This document shows positions 8,756 to 19,557 of a stretch of DNA of 64,000 bases, one piece after another. Numbering within the stretch: the first letter of the stretch is position 1; every line of letters begins with the position of its first letter. The stretch lies in contig JAPHRK010000009.1 in the NCBI GenBank assembly GCA_026196105.1, forward strand, positions 62,001 to 126,000, in the 5' to 3' direction. The translations under genes and the position numbers were made by a program. The DNA is from Rhodospirillales bacterium. GTDB taxonomy: Bacteria > Pseudomonadota > Alphaproteobacteria > Rhodospirillales > JAPHRK01. The notes beneath the pieces were generated by a model. It saw only the letters and a list, made by a program, of their open reading frames with translations, ran no database searches and had not been told where the DNA came from.

Positions 8756-8805
8756 GGTATCAATTTGCTGAACTGCTTCGGCTGATGGGAAAAGAAGTAA
8801 CGACC

Positions 8806-8847
8806 GAAACCTGCAAAGGACTGCTGATCCTTTGAACCTGTTTTTTT
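8806..8847 (+). repeat. Intergenic repeat, truncated copy C (same direction as A)
   Basis: AAACCTGCAAAGGACTGC, then GATCCTTTGAACCTG and TTTTTTTG. This matches the second half of copy A, but the GGGC/GCCC dyad is missing. It is located between the Crp/Fnr gene and the DUF4435/ATPase pair. Confidence 0.7.
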
Positions 8848-8870
8848 GAAAGCCTCTCGCTACATATGTT

Positions 8871-8894
8871 ATGCCCGGACTTGACTCGGGTATC
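8871..8894 (-). repeat. REP-like element, second type, copy 2 (inverted)
   Basis: ATGCCCGGACTTGACTCGGG followed by TATC is the reverse complement of the unit at 6810-6838 with a few changes. It adjoins copy C just as copy 1 adjoins copy B. Confidence 0.6.
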
Positions 8895-8951
8895 CTCGGG
8901 CTTTTGCGGAATTAGTAAACTGTCACCGTAATTCCGTATGGATAGTAACGG

Positions 8952-9932
8952 TTATGCAATAGTGTGCATTGAAGTTTTGAAGCCTTGCAAATGCGCAATA
9001 TATGTATCAAGAAATTGATTGAAAGATTTAGCTGGTTCTATTCTGGCTGACAATGTGTCGATGCAATGAAAAGGTTCTAAATTGCGGGGAATTTTTAATG
9101 GTAATGGCTTTCCCTTATCTTGCGCTTTTTTCAATTTTTTCCGGATGAAATTTACTTTGTTTGAAACAAATAGCTCAAAGAGGTAAATCAAAAATTTTCC
9201 TCTAATCCATATAAGTGGGTCTTCTCTTTGTAATAAATTCAGTATTTTATCGAAGTCATTTCCTTCAATTTTAAATTTTTCTACATTACACATTTTGATA
9301 TATTTATTTGGCGCATCATCAAGTGGTAAAACTTCTAAATTATCTTCTAGTTTGAAAATTTCTTTTAGTTTTACGTTGTTAAAGGTAGGTTTCATATTAT
9401 TGCTTTTCATATAGATACTAAAAGCCATGAAAGGCATAATAAAATCACAAAATTTTTTATAAACTTTTTGGAAATCAAGTAAAATATCATTGTAATATTT
9501 TGTATTCTTGTTCATCCCAACCAAATCTTTGAGTATGATTTTTAATGATTTTTTGTTAACGAACTGAGATTCTATTGAATAATAATCTGTTATATATGTG
9601 TTTATGCTAGGGCTTATTTGAGTTTTACTAAAGTCATCAAAATCTCTATCACATAAAAAAAGGTATCTTTTGTATTTCTCACCTTCTTCTTCAATTTTTT
9701 CTCGTACTTGAGAAACCCTTTTTTTACCTTTGCAGACATAGAAGTTTAGGTCTTGTATTTGAGATTTATTATTTAACATAGGAGCATACACTTGTCGGTC
9801 TTCATGTCCTTCAACAAAAACATGGTGAATGTTGTCTTCATTTGAGTAATTTATTCGAAACTCATGAAAAATTGCGGCCTTTGAACCAGCGCTATCATTG
9901 AGGTACTCTTTCCAGTCACTATAATAATCCAT
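8952..9932 (-). CDS. DUF4435 TOPRIM-like protein (candidate PARIS effector AriB)
   Basis: A 326-residue soluble protein. Near the N-terminus VFVEGHEDRQVY (E41, E44, D45) and FLCDRDFDD (D95, D97) give the Glu followed by Asp-x-Asp pattern of TOPRIM nucleases, as in DUF4435. DYYSIESQFV follows, also typical of the family. In PARIS, AriB is the toxic nuclease held by the ATPase AriA and released on phage attack. It lies 12 bases downstream of the ATPase gene, the order found in PARIS. The region is markedly AT-rich. It could instead be an uncharacterised DUF4435 relative; the family call is firmer than the system call. Confidence 0.7.
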   Translation of the reverse strand: MDYYSDWKEYLNDSAGSKAAIFHEFRINYSNEDNIHHVFVEGHEDRQVYAPMLNNKSQIQDLNFYVCKGKKRVSQVREKIEEEGEKYKRYLFLCDRDFDDFSKTQISPSINTYITDYYSIESQFVNKKSLKIILKDLVGMNKNTKYYNDILLDFQKVYKKFCDFIMPFMAFSIYMKSNNMKPTFNNVKLKEIFKLEDNLEVLPLDDAPNKYIKMCNVEKFKIEGNDFDKILNLLQREDPLIWIRGKFLIYLFELFVSNKVNFIRKKLKKAQDKGKPLPLKIPRNLEPFHCIDTLSARIEPAKSFNQFLDTYIAHLQGFKTSMHTIA

Positions 9933-9944
9933 TGAATTAATTCT

Positions 9945-11336
9945 CTACTTAATAAAGTGCCGTAAATCATGAGTTATGTCGTCGAGGCTATTGTCGTAAA
10001 TGAATGGAGAATGGGTTACGCCTACTAAGAGACTGCAATGACCTGAGTTAACGATGTCTTCTAATAAAATCTTCTGCCAGGGTACAGAGAGAGATAATTC
10101 TGGCTCATCAATTATAACTGCTTTTGAGCCATTCCCATCTAAAAATAGATGCGAAAATATTGAAATTACTTGTTTTTCACCGGAAGAAAGATCACTGAAA
10201 TCCAATCGATCGCCATAGATATTAATGATCTCAACATCGTAGGTATCTGCTTTATATTTAATTTCTTTTCCCGGTCTTAAATATCTGTTGCAAACATTGA
10301 TGAACTTTACAATTTCACTCTCTTTTTCTTTTAAGTCATTATAAATATAGACTAATTTAGTGAAGTAGTGGGCTAGATACTGTTCGTCAGTTTCGAAATC
10401 TTTTTTTCTTTTATCTTGAAGTGTTCGAATGCGTTTTTTAAGCAGGTCTTTGTCTTCTGTACTGAGTGCGTCTTCACTTACCCTTGCTAGGACATCTAAC
10501 AAATCATCTTCTTTTAGCGATTTGATTTCACTGGCCTTAAACTTATTGGCATCCCCTCGGATAACTTCTTTCAGGTAGTTTGCAGATAACTCATTGTATC
10601 TGTGAAGAGAGAAGTCTTTTAATTCTTTTAATGTGCGATTGATGATTTTTTTTACATCGTCCATACCAAAACTTACAAGTTCCATGTAGTGGCTTGTATT
10701 TCTTGTAAATGCTGTCGATGGGTTGTCGTCAAAGTAGCGACGCATTTTTTGCTCAAAATCAGGAAATACTTCATTGATATCTTTTTCGATACGACGATAT
10801 GTAGGTAGATAAATGGTTTTGTGGTTATATAATTCTTTTAATTGTTTTGAGATTTCTTTTCTTGAGCTTGAGAAAAGGTCTTCATCTGAAAATCTCCTAG
10901 TTATGAATCGATGAAATTGAGATACATCTGAGCTAGTCGTGGATAATATGTCAGCATAATAAGCTAGCTTAATGTCAGTTTTTTTCGTTGAAATAAACTC
11001 ATCAAAAAGATTGTTGTTTTGTAATGCTGTAAGGTGGCGGTGAACCTTTGAACTTGGACGGGATTCAGCGATAAAACGGGAAACTCCTCCAAGATGAGAG
11101 ATATCTTCTCTGTTGCAGTCTATTTTGGTCTTATTAAATTCGATAGCGATGCTGTCAAATTGGTATTGAAGTAAACGGTCCCATTGTTGTGTTATGAAAA
11201 AATAGAAAATGTTTATTACTGTGCTTTTTCCAGTTCCGTTGGGGCCTATCAGTATCACACCAGAAGGGGATAGAGGTAAGTTGATATTTCTGGACCCAAA
11301 TAAATTTTCTATTTTGAAGTGCTTTATCGTGCCCAT
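9945..11336 (-). CDS. ABC/AAA15-type ATPase (candidate PARIS sensor AriA)
   Basis: A 463-residue SMC/OLD-like ATPase. Walker A is GPNGTGKST (31-39), the ABC signature is LSSGEKQ (383-389), Walker B is VIIDEPE (407-413), and the switch histidine is in VTHSP (about 442). The central 250 residues are helical and charged, suiting a coiled insertion. There is no nuclease domain, so it differs from OLD proteins, which carry their own TOPRIM; here the TOPRIM is a separate downstream protein. That split, order and size fit AriA of PARIS, which assembles into an oligomer storing AriB. The ATG at 11336 is preceded by AT-rich DNA that should contain the promoter. AT-rich composition and repeat flanks suggest acquisition by transfer. 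Confidence 0.72.
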   Translation of the reverse strand: MGTIKHFKIENLFGSRNINLPLSPSGVILIGPNGTGKSTVINIFYFFITQQWDRLLQYQFDSIAIEFNKTKIDCNREDISHLGGVSRFIAESRPSSKVHRHLTALQNNNLFDEFISTKKTDIKLAYYADILSTTSSDVSQFHRFITRRFSDEDLFSSSRKEISKQLKELYNHKTIYLPTYRRIEKDINEVFPDFEQKMRRYFDDNPSTAFTRNTSHYMELVSFGMDDVKKIINRTLKELKDFSLHRYNELSANYLKEVIRGDANKFKASEIKSLKEDDLLDVLARVSEDALSTEDKDLLKKRIRTLQDKRKKDFETDEQYLAHYFTKLVYIYNDLKEKESEIVKFINVCNRYLRPGKEIKYKADTYDVEIINIYGDRLDFSDLSSGEKQVISIFSHLFLDGNGSKAVIIDEPELSLSVPWQKILLEDIVNSGHCSLLVGVTHSPFIYDNSLDDITHDLRHFIK

Positions 11337-11738
11337 TGAGTGTGCTCTTTTTAGTTGCTTATAATATGTATTATGCTTCTATTTGTTTGCATATATGCAT
11401 TGAAGTCTATAGAATTTTTAATTGTATGTTCTTATGGATACAATGGCTTATTATAGAACTCTTTTGCAAATCCAGGGACAGTGTATCTTTTTTCTTAAGC
11501 CCAGGTTAGCTCATCATATCTCCTTTTTTGCAAACTGTCAGAAAAATTAATCCATCCACTTTTAGGGGAGGTTAGGAGGAGTAAAGGCGAGGCGTTAAAG
11601 GAAAAAATAAGTGTTTGCCATCTATACCCCCTCCGGCTCCCCCTAGAAGGAAGAGGGAAAAATTTCTTTTCCTGTAAGCATCGATTCAAAGGGACGATAC
11701 CCCTTTGTGGGTTAGGGCAGGGCCCACGGTTTTTAAAC
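11337..11738. other. Gene-free stretch of 402 bp
   Basis: About 130 bases of very AT-rich DNA next to the ATPase start, a plausible promoter zone on the minus strand. Then comes a purine/pyrimidine-skewed part (11560-11660) with several G- or C-runs, then repeat copy D. No protein with credible composition is present. It may hold the remains of a degenerate element, but I see no terminal inverted repeats. Confidence 0.5.
11683..11734 (-). repeat. Intergenic double-hairpin repeat, copy D (inverted relative to A)
   Basis: GATTCAAAGGGACGATACCC, CTTTGTGGGTTAGGGCAGGG, CCCACGGTTTTT. Same order and orientation as copy B, with a few substitutions. It lies just past the stop of the minus-strand aminotransferase gene and on the far side of the ATPase/DUF4435 pair from copy C. 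Confidence 0.78.
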
Positions 11739-12953
<1,215 letters not shown>

Positions 12954-13153
12954 TCAGAACGTGGGCTTTTGGTGCCCAAAAATCATATTTCGCAAAAAAA
13001 TAACGTTAAATACAATAAAAATGCTATATGATTATGTAAATAATGCTTCAAGGGGTTTGACTCCCCGGAAATACGTGCGATATGGAAGTATATATTTCCA
13101 CTAGCACACTATATAATGTCAATGGCAATGAGCCACGAGATAGGAACGATAAG

Positions 13154-13507
13154 ATGGCGACGGATGAAATCGTTGAAGTAACTCCTCAAACCGCAGATCA
13201 GTGGCGGGAGAGTGGCGAGGCTATATTGATCGATGTCCGCGAAACCAGCGAGTATGATTATGAGCATATTCCAGGCTCGCTTCTTTTGCCGTTGTCTTTT
13301 CTTGATCCGGACGTTTTCCCACCCTTGAAAGATAAGAAATTGGTGATGATCTGTGCCATAGGCAAACGTTCCGCGGCTGCCTACAAACAATTAGCCAAAG
13401 CAGGGTATGAGAATATGTTTAACCTTGAGGGGGGAATCGGGGCGTGGCGCAAAGCCGATCTTGAACTTCAAGGGGTGCGGTTCGAAGAAGAAGATTACTC
13501 TGTCTAA
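13154..13507 (+). CDS. Single-domain rhodanese sulfurtransferase
   Basis: A 117-residue cytoplasmic rhodanese. LIDVRETSEYDYEHIPGSLLLP opens the fold, and the active-site loop is CAIGKRS, with the catalytic Cys at the usual position after VMI. It ends with NLEGGIGAWRKADLE. It can carry sulfane sulfur as a persulfide. I prefer ATG 13154, because the 24 extra codons back to 13082 do not match a rhodanese. It precedes the nap operon by about 300 bases on the same strand. In a sulfur oxidiser it may feed TusA or DsrEFH, but the sequence gives no direct link. Confidence 0.87.
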   Translation: MATDEIVEVTPQTADQWRESGEAILIDVRETSEYDYEHIPGSLLLPLSFLDPDVFPPLKDKKLVMICAIGKRSAAAYKQLAKAGYENMFNLEGGIGAWRKADLELQGVRFEEEDYSV

Positions 13508-13814
13508 CGCAGAAGCACTTTAACCTTAAGACCAAAAGAGCCATATGGTTGCTTTTCCACAAGGTAAAATCCCTGATTTGGTGTATCAGCCCAATGTAAG
13601 TGGCTAAAAACATAGGTTTTTTGCCTAAAAATATCCTATTAGGGTAAACCCCAATAAATCTAAGGTTATTAACCAAAGTCAATGTTTGGGTATATCCTCA
13701 AGCGTAATGTCCGATGACCGCATAAGGGGTGTTGCTGTGGGGGTAATATTTCTGATTTATGTGGACTTCCCACGGGCCTCAAAAAAGCCCCAAGGGACAG
13801 CGTAGGGGAAAACA
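13508..13814. other. Intergenic region upstream of napF, 307 bp
   Basis: Should contain the nap promoter. I see AT-rich segments around 13610-13680 and a GC-rich stretch before the start, with AGGGGAAAACA as ribosome site for GTG 13815. I could not find an FNR palindrome (TTGAT-N4-ATCAA) or a convincing NarL/NarP heptamer pair. A short dyad GGGTAAACCCC at about 13640 is present. Nothing coding is supported. Confidence 0.5.
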
Positions 13815-14354
13815 GTGCTCGCCACCCAAAAGGTTAGCCGTTTTCAGTTATTACGTCGCGGTTTCCGCGGTGACATTGGAGGCGTTTTGCGTCCTCCTTT
13901 TGCTGTTGATGCCGAGACATTTACCGACATTTGTGACCGATCGGGCAAGTGTATAAAAGCTTGCCCAAAAGGTATCATTGGTCGTGGTAGTGGTGGATTT
14001 CCTGAAATTGATTTTTCAAAAGGGGAATGTACTTTCTGTTACGACTGTATTGATGCATGCAAAAGCGGTGCTTTAAAAAAAGCTACCTATAAAAAAGAAA
14101 TCACTGATCAGCCGCCTTGGACTTACAAGGCAGTTATCGGTGACGGCTGTCTTTCTGCTAGCGGGGTTACTTGCCGCGTTTGTGGAGACATTTGTGACAG
14201 TCGGGCTATCAAATTTCGACTAGCCATCGGGGGGAAAGCATTCCCTGAACTTACGCTAACCGATTGTAACGGATGCGGCGCTTGCGTCGTGCCCTGCCCC
14301 ACAAAGACTATTTCAATTAAACATGAGGAAATCGAGAGAAAGGAGGCCCCATGA
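13815..14354 (+). CDS. napF: Ferredoxin-type protein NapF
   Basis: A 179-residue cytosolic iron-sulfur protein that helps mature NapA before export. Three or four 4Fe-4S motifs are visible: CDRSGKCIKACPKG, CTFCYDCIDACKSG, CRVCGDICDSR and CNGCGACVVPCPT. The short N-terminal part (RRGFRGD) is typical of NapF. GTG 13815 is chosen because it follows AGGGGAAAACA and homologues start just before this segment. The stop overlaps the napD start by 4 bases (ATGA), which indicates translational coupling in napFDAGHB. Confidence 0.93.
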   Translation: MLATQKVSRFQLLRRGFRGDIGGVLRPPFAVDAETFTDICDRSGKCIKACPKGIIGRGSGGFPEIDFSKGECTFCYDCIDACKSGALKKATYKKEITDQPPWTYKAVIGDGCLSASGVTCRVCGDICDSRAIKFRLAIGGKAFPELTLTDCNGCGACVVPCPTKTISIKHEEIERKEAP

Positions 14355-14611
14355 GTATATCAGGGTTAGTAGTTCACTCGACGCCTGAAAAGGCTCCGGG
14401 TGTTAAAACCCAACTAACAGATATCCCCGGTGTTGAAGTCCACGCTGCAATGGATGATGGTCGCATGGTCGTCACTGTTGATCAGCTAGATGATAAAACA
14501 TCCGCTGATATTCTTTTTAAGATCAAAGACCTAGAGGGGGTGGTGGATACTGCCCTTGTTTACAACTACTTCGACCAAGGATCAGATTCCGCCAAGGAGG
14601 AGTTACAATGA
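14351..14611 (+). CDS. napD: Nitrate reductase chaperone NapD
   Basis: An 86-residue chaperone that binds the Tat signal peptide of NapA and holds back export until the molybdenum cofactor is in place. It has the small alpha-beta fold of NapD, with [16 protein letters not shown] at the start and [14 protein letters not shown] towards the end. It overlaps napF upstream and napA downstream by 4 bases each. AGGAGG within its last codons serves as the ribosome site for napA. Confidence 0.93.
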   Translation: MSISGLVVHSTPEKAPGVKTQLTDIPGVEVHAAMDDGRMVVTVDQLDDKTSADILFKIKDLEGVVDTALVYNYFDQGSDSAKEELQ

Positions 14612-17121
14612 AACTATCAAGACGTGATTTTATTAAGGCCAATGCAGCAACTGCTGCGGCTGCTGCTGCTGGTATTGCCCTACCGGGTGTCAGCAGTGCC
14701 AACGCTGCCGAAGACGGCATCCGTTGGGACAAAGGCGTATGTCGCTTCTGCGGCACCGGCTGTGGCGTTCTTTTGGGCGTTAAAGGCGGTCAAATGGTTG
14801 CCACACAAGGTGATCCAGATGCTCCGGTTAACAAAGGTCTTAACTGTATTAAAGGTTACTTCCTTTCCAAAATTATGTACGGCGCTGACCGTCTGACCAA
14901 GCCTCTGCTTCGCGGCAAGGGTGGCAAGTTTGACAAAGCTTCCAACGAATGGTCCGAAATTTCTTGGGACCAAGCCTATGACATCATGGCTGAAAAGTGG
15001 AAAGCCGCTATTGATCCTAACGATCCTAAAGGCGCCACCAAAGTTGGTATGTTCGGTTCCGGGCAATGGACTATTTGGGAAGGCTATGCTGCTTCCAAAT
15101 TTATGAAAGCTGGACTTCGTTCAAACAATATCGATCCTAACGCTCGTCACTGCATGGCTTCTGCTGTGGGTGCTTTCATGCGCGCATTTGGTATTGATGA
15201 GCCAATGGGTTGCTACGACGATTTGGAGCATGCTGATGCGTTCGTCCTTTGGGGCGCTAACATGGCAGAAATGCACCCAATCTTGTGGTCCCGTCTCACC
15301 GACACGCGTTTGACCAAAAAAGGTTGTGAAGTCCACGTTCTCTCCACCTTCGAGCACCGTAGCTTTGAGTTGGCTGATAACGGGATGATCTTCACCCCTC
15401 AAACGGATTTGGCAATTGCTAACTATATTGCTAACTATATCCTTACCAACAATGCTCAAAGTGATGACTTCTTGTCTAAACACGTTAACTTGACCAAGAC
15501 AGTAACCGACATTGGTTATGGTTTGCGTCCAGAGCATCCACTTGAAAAAGCCAAAACAGGTAAAGGCGGTAAACTTACCAAGATTACCATGGCTGAATAC
15601 AAAGAAGCTGTTTCCAAATACACCCTTGAATATACCACTAAATTAAGTGGTGTTCCTGCGGCTCAATTGGAACGTCTGGCTAAAGTTTATGCCGATCCTA
15701 AGAAAAAAGTGATGTCTCTGTGGACAATGGGCATGAACCAACACACCCGTGGTGTTTGGATCAATGGCCTTGTTTACAACATCCACCTTATGATGGGTAA
15801 AATCTCTGAGCCTGGCAACGGCCCATTCTCTCTCACCGGTCAGCCATCTGCTTGTGGTACGGCTCGTGAAGTTGGTACCTTTGCTCACCGTCTTCCCGCC
15901 GACTTGGTGGTTAAGAACAAAGCGCACCGTGCTGCTGCTGAGAAAATCTGGAAAGTTCCTGTAGGTGTTATTCCACCTAAGCCCGGCTACCACGCCGTGC
16001 TGCACCACCGTATGTTAAAAGACGGCAAACTCAACGCTTATTGGGTTATGTGTACTAACAACATGCAAGCTGCTCCAAACATGAACGAAGAAGGTCTGCC
16101 AGGGTATCGTAACCCTAAAAACTTCATCGTTGTGTCTGATCCTTACTTCACCGTAACGGCTCAAGCTGCTGATCTTGTGCTTCCAACCGCTATGTGGATG
16201 GAAAAAGAAGGTGCTTACGGTAACGCAGAACGTCGTACTCAGTTCTGGCGTCAGCAAGTTAAGCCACAAGGCGAATCGAAATCAGATATTATGCAGTTGG
16301 TAGAATTCTCCAAACGCTTCAAACTTTCTGATGTTTGGTCTAAAGAGAATATTGCTGCTTCTGGTTATCCAGCAGATAAGAGCCTTTACGAAGTACTCTT
16401 TGCTAACGGCCAAGTCGATAAGTTCCCTAAACAGGATATTGTTGATGGCTCTGGCAACAAGTACGACAACGAGGAAATGGATAAATTCGGATTCTACCTG
16501 CAAAAAGGTATGTATGAAGAATATCGTCGTTTCCAATTCGAAGGTCCAAAACCTGGGCACGAAATGGCCGACTTCGACACGTACCATAAAGTACGTGGCC
16601 AACGCTGGCCTGTCATTGACGGTAAAGAGACCTTGTGGCGTTTCCGTGAAGGCTATGACCCCCACGTCAAAAAAGGCGAAGGTGTCAAATTCTACGGCAA
16701 GCCTGATGGCAAAGCGAATATCATCTTTGCCCCATACGAGCCTGCTGCGGAGTCTCCAGACAAAGACTTCCCATACTGGCTTTCTACAGGTCGTGTTCTT
16801 GAGCACTGGCACACAGGGTCTATGACCAACCGGGTGCCTGAGCTCCATCGCGCTTATCCAAATGCAAAACTATACATGCATCCAGATGACGCGAAAGCAC
16901 AAGGCTTCAAACGGGGCGATGCTGTGAAGCTATCAACCCGTCGTGGTGAACTCGAAACCCGTGTTGAAACTCGTGGCCGTAACAAGCCACCTAAAGGATT
17001 GGTTTACATTCCTTTCTTCGATGCTGGTCAGTTGGTTAACAAGCTGACGCTCGATGCCACCGATCCGCTCTCTAAAGAGACGGATTACAAGAAGTGCGCA
17101 TGCAAGGTTGAAAAGGCCTAG
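14608..17121 (+). CDS. napA: Periplasmic nitrate reductase catalytic subunit NapA
   Basis: An 837-residue molybdoenzyme that reduces nitrate to nitrite in the periplasm. The N-terminus is a Tat signal ([12 protein letters not shown], then an Ala-rich stretch, cleavage near SANA-AE). The 4Fe-4S site is [13 protein letters not shown] plus the later Cys in [10 protein letters not shown]. The molybdenum-ligand Cys is in [13 protein letters not shown]-binding segments such as [11 protein letters not shown] and the C-terminal beta-barrel domain with [14 protein letters not shown] are present. Length is normal (about 830). Third gene of napFDAGHB; electrons should come from NapB. Confidence 0.97.
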   Translation: MKLSRRDFIKANAATAAAAAAGIALPGVSSANAAEDGIRWDKGVCRFCGTGCGVLLGVKGGQMVATQGDPDAPVNKGLNCIKGYFLSKIMYGADRLTKPLLRGKGGKFDKASNEWSEISWDQAYDIMAEKWKAAIDPNDPKGATKVGMFGSGQWTIWEGYAASKFMKAGLRSNNIDPNARHCMASAVGAFMRAFGIDEPMGCYDDLEHADAFVLWGANMAEMHPILWSRLTDTRLTKKGCEVHVLSTFEHRSFELADNGMIFTPQTDLAIANYIANYILTNNAQSDDFLSKHVNLTKTVTDIGYGLRPEHPLEKAKTGKGGKLTKITMAEYKEAVSKYTLEYTTKLSGVPAAQLERLAKVYADPKKKVMSLWTMGMNQHTRGVWINGLVYNIHLMMGKISEPGNGPFSLTGQPSACGTAREVGTFAHRLPADLVVKNKAHRAAAEKIWKVPVGVIPPKPGYHAVLHHRMLKDGKLNAYWVMCTNNMQAAPNMNEEGLPGYRNPKNFIVVSDPYFTVTAQAADLVLPTAMWMEKEGAYGNAERRTQFWRQQVKPQGESKSDIMQLVEFSKRFKLSDVWSKENIAASGYPADKSLYEVLFANGQVDKFPKQDIVDGSGNKYDNEEMDKFGFYLQKGMYEEYRRFQFEGPKPGHEMADFDTYHKVRGQRWPVIDGKETLWRFREGYDPHVKKGEGVKFYGKPDGKANIIFAPYEPAAESPDKDFPYWLSTGRVLEHWHTGSMTNRVPELHRAYPNAKLYMHPDDAKAQGFKRGDAVKLSTRRGELETRVETRGRNKPPKGLVYIPFFDAGQLVNKLTLDATDPLSKETDYKKCACKVEKA

Positions 17122-17169
17122 TAGTGTGATGGGGGGGAGCACATTGGTGTTTAAAGGAAAGAGTATCCA

Positions 17170-17961
17170 ATGAGCAAGTCCATCCCTAGTCGTGCGCAAG
17201 GATCAGGCTCTAGCAGGCGGCAATTCTTGGCAGATTCTGCCAGAACCGCTTGCGGAGTTGGGGTCTTTGGGTTGGGACTTGGGCTGTATGCAAACAGTGC
17301 CAAGTCAAAACCTGCGACCGCCTTGCGCCCACCCGGGGCCGGCCTTGAGAAAGATTTTCTCGGGTCGTGTATCCGGTGTGGATTGTGTGTCCGCGACTGT
17401 CCTTGGGGAACGTTGCGTCTGTCTGAGTTAGGCGACGATGTTTCCGTTGGGACACCATACTTTGTTGCCAGGGAGGTGCCGTGTGAGATGTGTGATGACA
17501 TCCCTTGCGTCCCTGCCTGCCCAACTGGAGCCCTTGATCAGGCTCTAACGAATATTGACGACGCCCGTATGGGACTGGCCGTGTTAATCGACCAGGAAGC
17601 ATGTTTGAACTTTTTGGGCCTTCGTTGTGATGTTTGTTACCGGGTTTGCCCTGTCATTGATAAGGCAATTACCCTGGAACGCCTTCACAATTTTAGAACC
17701 AATAAGCACACCATGTTCATCCCAACAGTGCATTCTGACCATTGCACTGGCTGCGGGAAATGTGAGCGCTCTTGTGTCCTCCCCACGGCGGCAATTCGCG
17801 TATTGCCCCATAAGTTGGCCAAGGGAAAGATCGGCGAGCACTATAGGCTTGGCTGGAAAGAGAAAGAGAAGAAAGGCGAGGCATTGGTTAAAGGTATCGT
17901 TGATACACCAGACCGACTGCCAAGCACGCTTCCCAATGGCGTAGGAGGGGGTGGACAATGA
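17170..17961 (+). CDS. napG: Ferredoxin-type protein NapG
   Basis: A 263-residue exported protein with four 4Fe-4S clusters that acts with NapH in moving electrons from quinol to the Nap system. A Tat signal is present ([17 protein letters not shown]16-R17). Cluster motifs: [40 protein letters not shown] and [14 protein letters not shown]. The ATG at 17170 follows AAAGGAAAGAG. It overlaps napH by 4 bases. With no napC in the operon, the NapGH pair is the probable quinol-to-NapB route. Confidence 0.94.
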   Translation: MSKSIPSRAQGSGSSRRQFLADSARTACGVGVFGLGLGLYANSAKSKPATALRPPGAGLEKDFLGSCIRCGLCVRDCPWGTLRLSELGDDVSVGTPYFVAREVPCEMCDDIPCVPACPTGALDQALTNIDDARMGLAVLIDQEACLNFLGLRCDVCYRVCPVIDKAITLERLHNFRTNKHTMFIPTVHSDHCTGCGKCERSCVLPTAAIRVLPHKLAKGKIGEHYRLGWKEKEKKGEALVKGIVDTPDRLPSTLPNGVGGGGQ

Positions 17962-18857
17962 CTGTAGTTACTAACCACCGTCTCGGTGAAGACGCTCTGA
18001 AGGAAAAAGGCTGGTTCGGGTCACACAAGTGGCTGATTCTGCGCCGAGTTTCTCAAATCTTTTTCTTAAGCTTATTCTTTGTAGGGCCGTTAACCGGTTT
18101 TTGGCTGGTAAAAGGTAATTTGGCAGGGTCCCTAACCCTCGACTTCTTACCTTTGACTGATCCACTCATGCTTGTGCAATCCTTCTTTGCCGGGCACTCG
18201 ATTGCCACGGACGCCCTCATTGGGGCTGCCATTGTGATCGTTGCTTATGCACTCTTAGGAGGACGGACCTATTGTTCTTGGGTCTGCCCAATCAACGTCG
18301 TTACCGATGCGTCTAACTGGCTACGCCAAAGAATGGGACTTAAAGGGGGCGTTCAGCTCTCTCGTAAGGCCCGGTACTGGGTGCTTGCCATGTGTGTGGT
18401 TGCTTCTGCAGCTACCGGGGCCATCGTTTGGGAAATGGTTAATCCCATCACCATTTTGCAGCGAGGACTTATCTTCGGTGTGGGGTTTGCTTGGGCGGTT
18501 GTCCTGGCAGTCTTCCTCTTCGATTTATTTGTCAGTCGCCGTGGGTGGTGTTCACATCTTTGTCCGGTGGGGGCGTTTTACTCCCTGATCGGCTTGTTGA
18601 GTTTAACCCGCGTAAGTGCGGTACGACGCAGCGCTTGCAACAATTGTATGGACTGTTACGCAGTATGCCCCGAGCCGCAGGTGATTTCACCCGCGTTGAA
18701 GGGTGAAGAAAAAGAAGTGGGACCGATCATCCTGTCTTCTGACTGCACCAACTGCGGAAGATGCATCGACGTATGTGCACCAGATGTTTTTGAATTTACC
18801 AATCGGTTCAATGGCGAAGTCGAACCTTCGGCTCCCGCTTTAAAAGAGGCTGCTTAG
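17958..18857 (+). CDS. napH: Membrane ferredoxin-type protein NapH
   Basis: A 299-residue inner-membrane protein, probably the quinol dehydrogenase component paired with NapG. It has about four hydrophobic helices. Two CxxxCP motifs sit at membrane boundaries ([10 protein letters not shown] and [10 protein letters not shown]), and two C-terminal 4Fe-4S motifs are cytoplasmic ([13 protein letters not shown] and [14 protein letters not shown]). This layout matches NapH. It ends directly before napB. Confidence 0.95.
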   Translation: MTVVTNHRLGEDALKEKGWFGSHKWLILRRVSQIFFLSLFFVGPLTGFWLVKGNLAGSLTLDFLPLTDPLMLVQSFFAGHSIATDALIGAAIVIVAYALLGGRTYCSWVCPINVVTDASNWLRQRMGLKGGVQLSRKARYWVLAMCVVASAATGAIVWEMVNPITILQRGLIFGVGFAWAVVLAVFLFDLFVSRRGWCSHLCPVGAFYSLIGLLSLTRVSAVRRSACNNCMDCYAVCPEPQVISPALKGEEKEVGPIILSSDCTNCGRCIDVCAPDVFEFTNRFNGEVEPSAPALKEAA

Positions 18858-18929
18858 ATGTTGAACTTGAGCGCTTCGAGAACCGATAACGGAACAGATA
18901 AAGACCTATTCTTAGAAGGAGGTTCCACT

Positions 18930-19370
18930 ATGAAAAAGTTCATCCTAGCGACAGCGGCCCTGTTTATGGTCGTTGCCCTTGCCTTACCACAGATTGCCCA
19001 AGCTGGCTCCATGTCCCTTCGGGGCGATAAAGAGCTTTCTGCAGCATCTACTAACCCTGATATTCCCAAGCTTCAGCTCGACCAAGAAAGCTTTAAGAGA
19101 AACTTTAAGGAACAACCACCACTTATTCCTCATAAAGTGAAAAAGTATCAGATCAACCTAAAAAACAACCGTTGCCTTAGTTGTCATGACAAAGACAATT
19201 ACAAAGAAGAAGAAGCTCCTTTGACCGGCAAGTCTCACTACATGACTAAAGACGGTAAAGAAGGCAAAACCATCAATATGAGTCGCTATTTCTGCACTCA
19301 ATGCCACGTAGGCCAAACAGTTGCGAAGCCTCTGGTAGAAAACGTCTTCAAAGGCGTTCCTGTTAAATAA
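18930..19370 (+). CDS. napB: Periplasmic diheme cytochrome NapB
   Basis: A 146-residue diheme cytochrome c that passes electrons to NapA. The N-terminal signal MKKFILATAALFMVVALAL ends near AQA-GS. Two heme sites are seen, CLSCH and CTQCH. The ATG at 18930 is chosen over an in-frame ATG at 18858 because it has a near-perfect ribosome site (AGAAGGAGG) and begins with a proper signal peptide. Its hemes are attached by the Ccm system encoded at 45.6-52.9 kb. A strong terminator follows, so napB ends the operon. Confidence 0.95.
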   Translation: MKKFILATAALFMVVALALPQIAQAGSMSLRGDKELSAASTNPDIPKLQLDQESFKRNFKEQPPLIPHKVKKYQINLKNNRCLSCHDKDNYKEEEAPLTGKSHYMTKDGKEGKTINMSRYFCTQCHVGQTVAKPLVENVFKGVPVK

Positions 19371-19427
19371 AACAGGAAGCCTGCGAAAACACTAAAAAAT
19401 CTCCTGAATATTCGGGGGGGCTAAAGA

Positions 19428-19466
19428 GGGTGGTTACCGATAAAACGGTAGCTGCCCTTTTTCTTT
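19428..19466 (+). terminator. Rho-independent terminator of the nap operon
   Basis: GGGTGGTTACCG and CGGTAGCTGCCC form a 12-pair stem (with wobbles) around ATAAAA, followed by TTTTTCTTT. It ends the transcript after napB and confirms that napC is not part of this operon. Confidence 0.88.
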
Positions 19467-19557
19467 GGTGAACCAGTGTTTAAAGCGATTGAATATATAG
19501 TTAATTCAATCTAAAAGAGAAGTTGTAAGGGTGTTCGTCTTAATTGGTAGGTAACCT

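Noticed and set aside
11495..11689. A 64-codon minus-strand frame in the gap before the aminotransferase.
   Set aside because: Low-complexity composition, no ribosome site, and it runs into repeat copy D.
13154..13507. Rhodanese as part of the nap operon.
   Set aside because: Separated from napF by about 300 bases that should contain the nap promoter; the shared direction alone is weak evidence.
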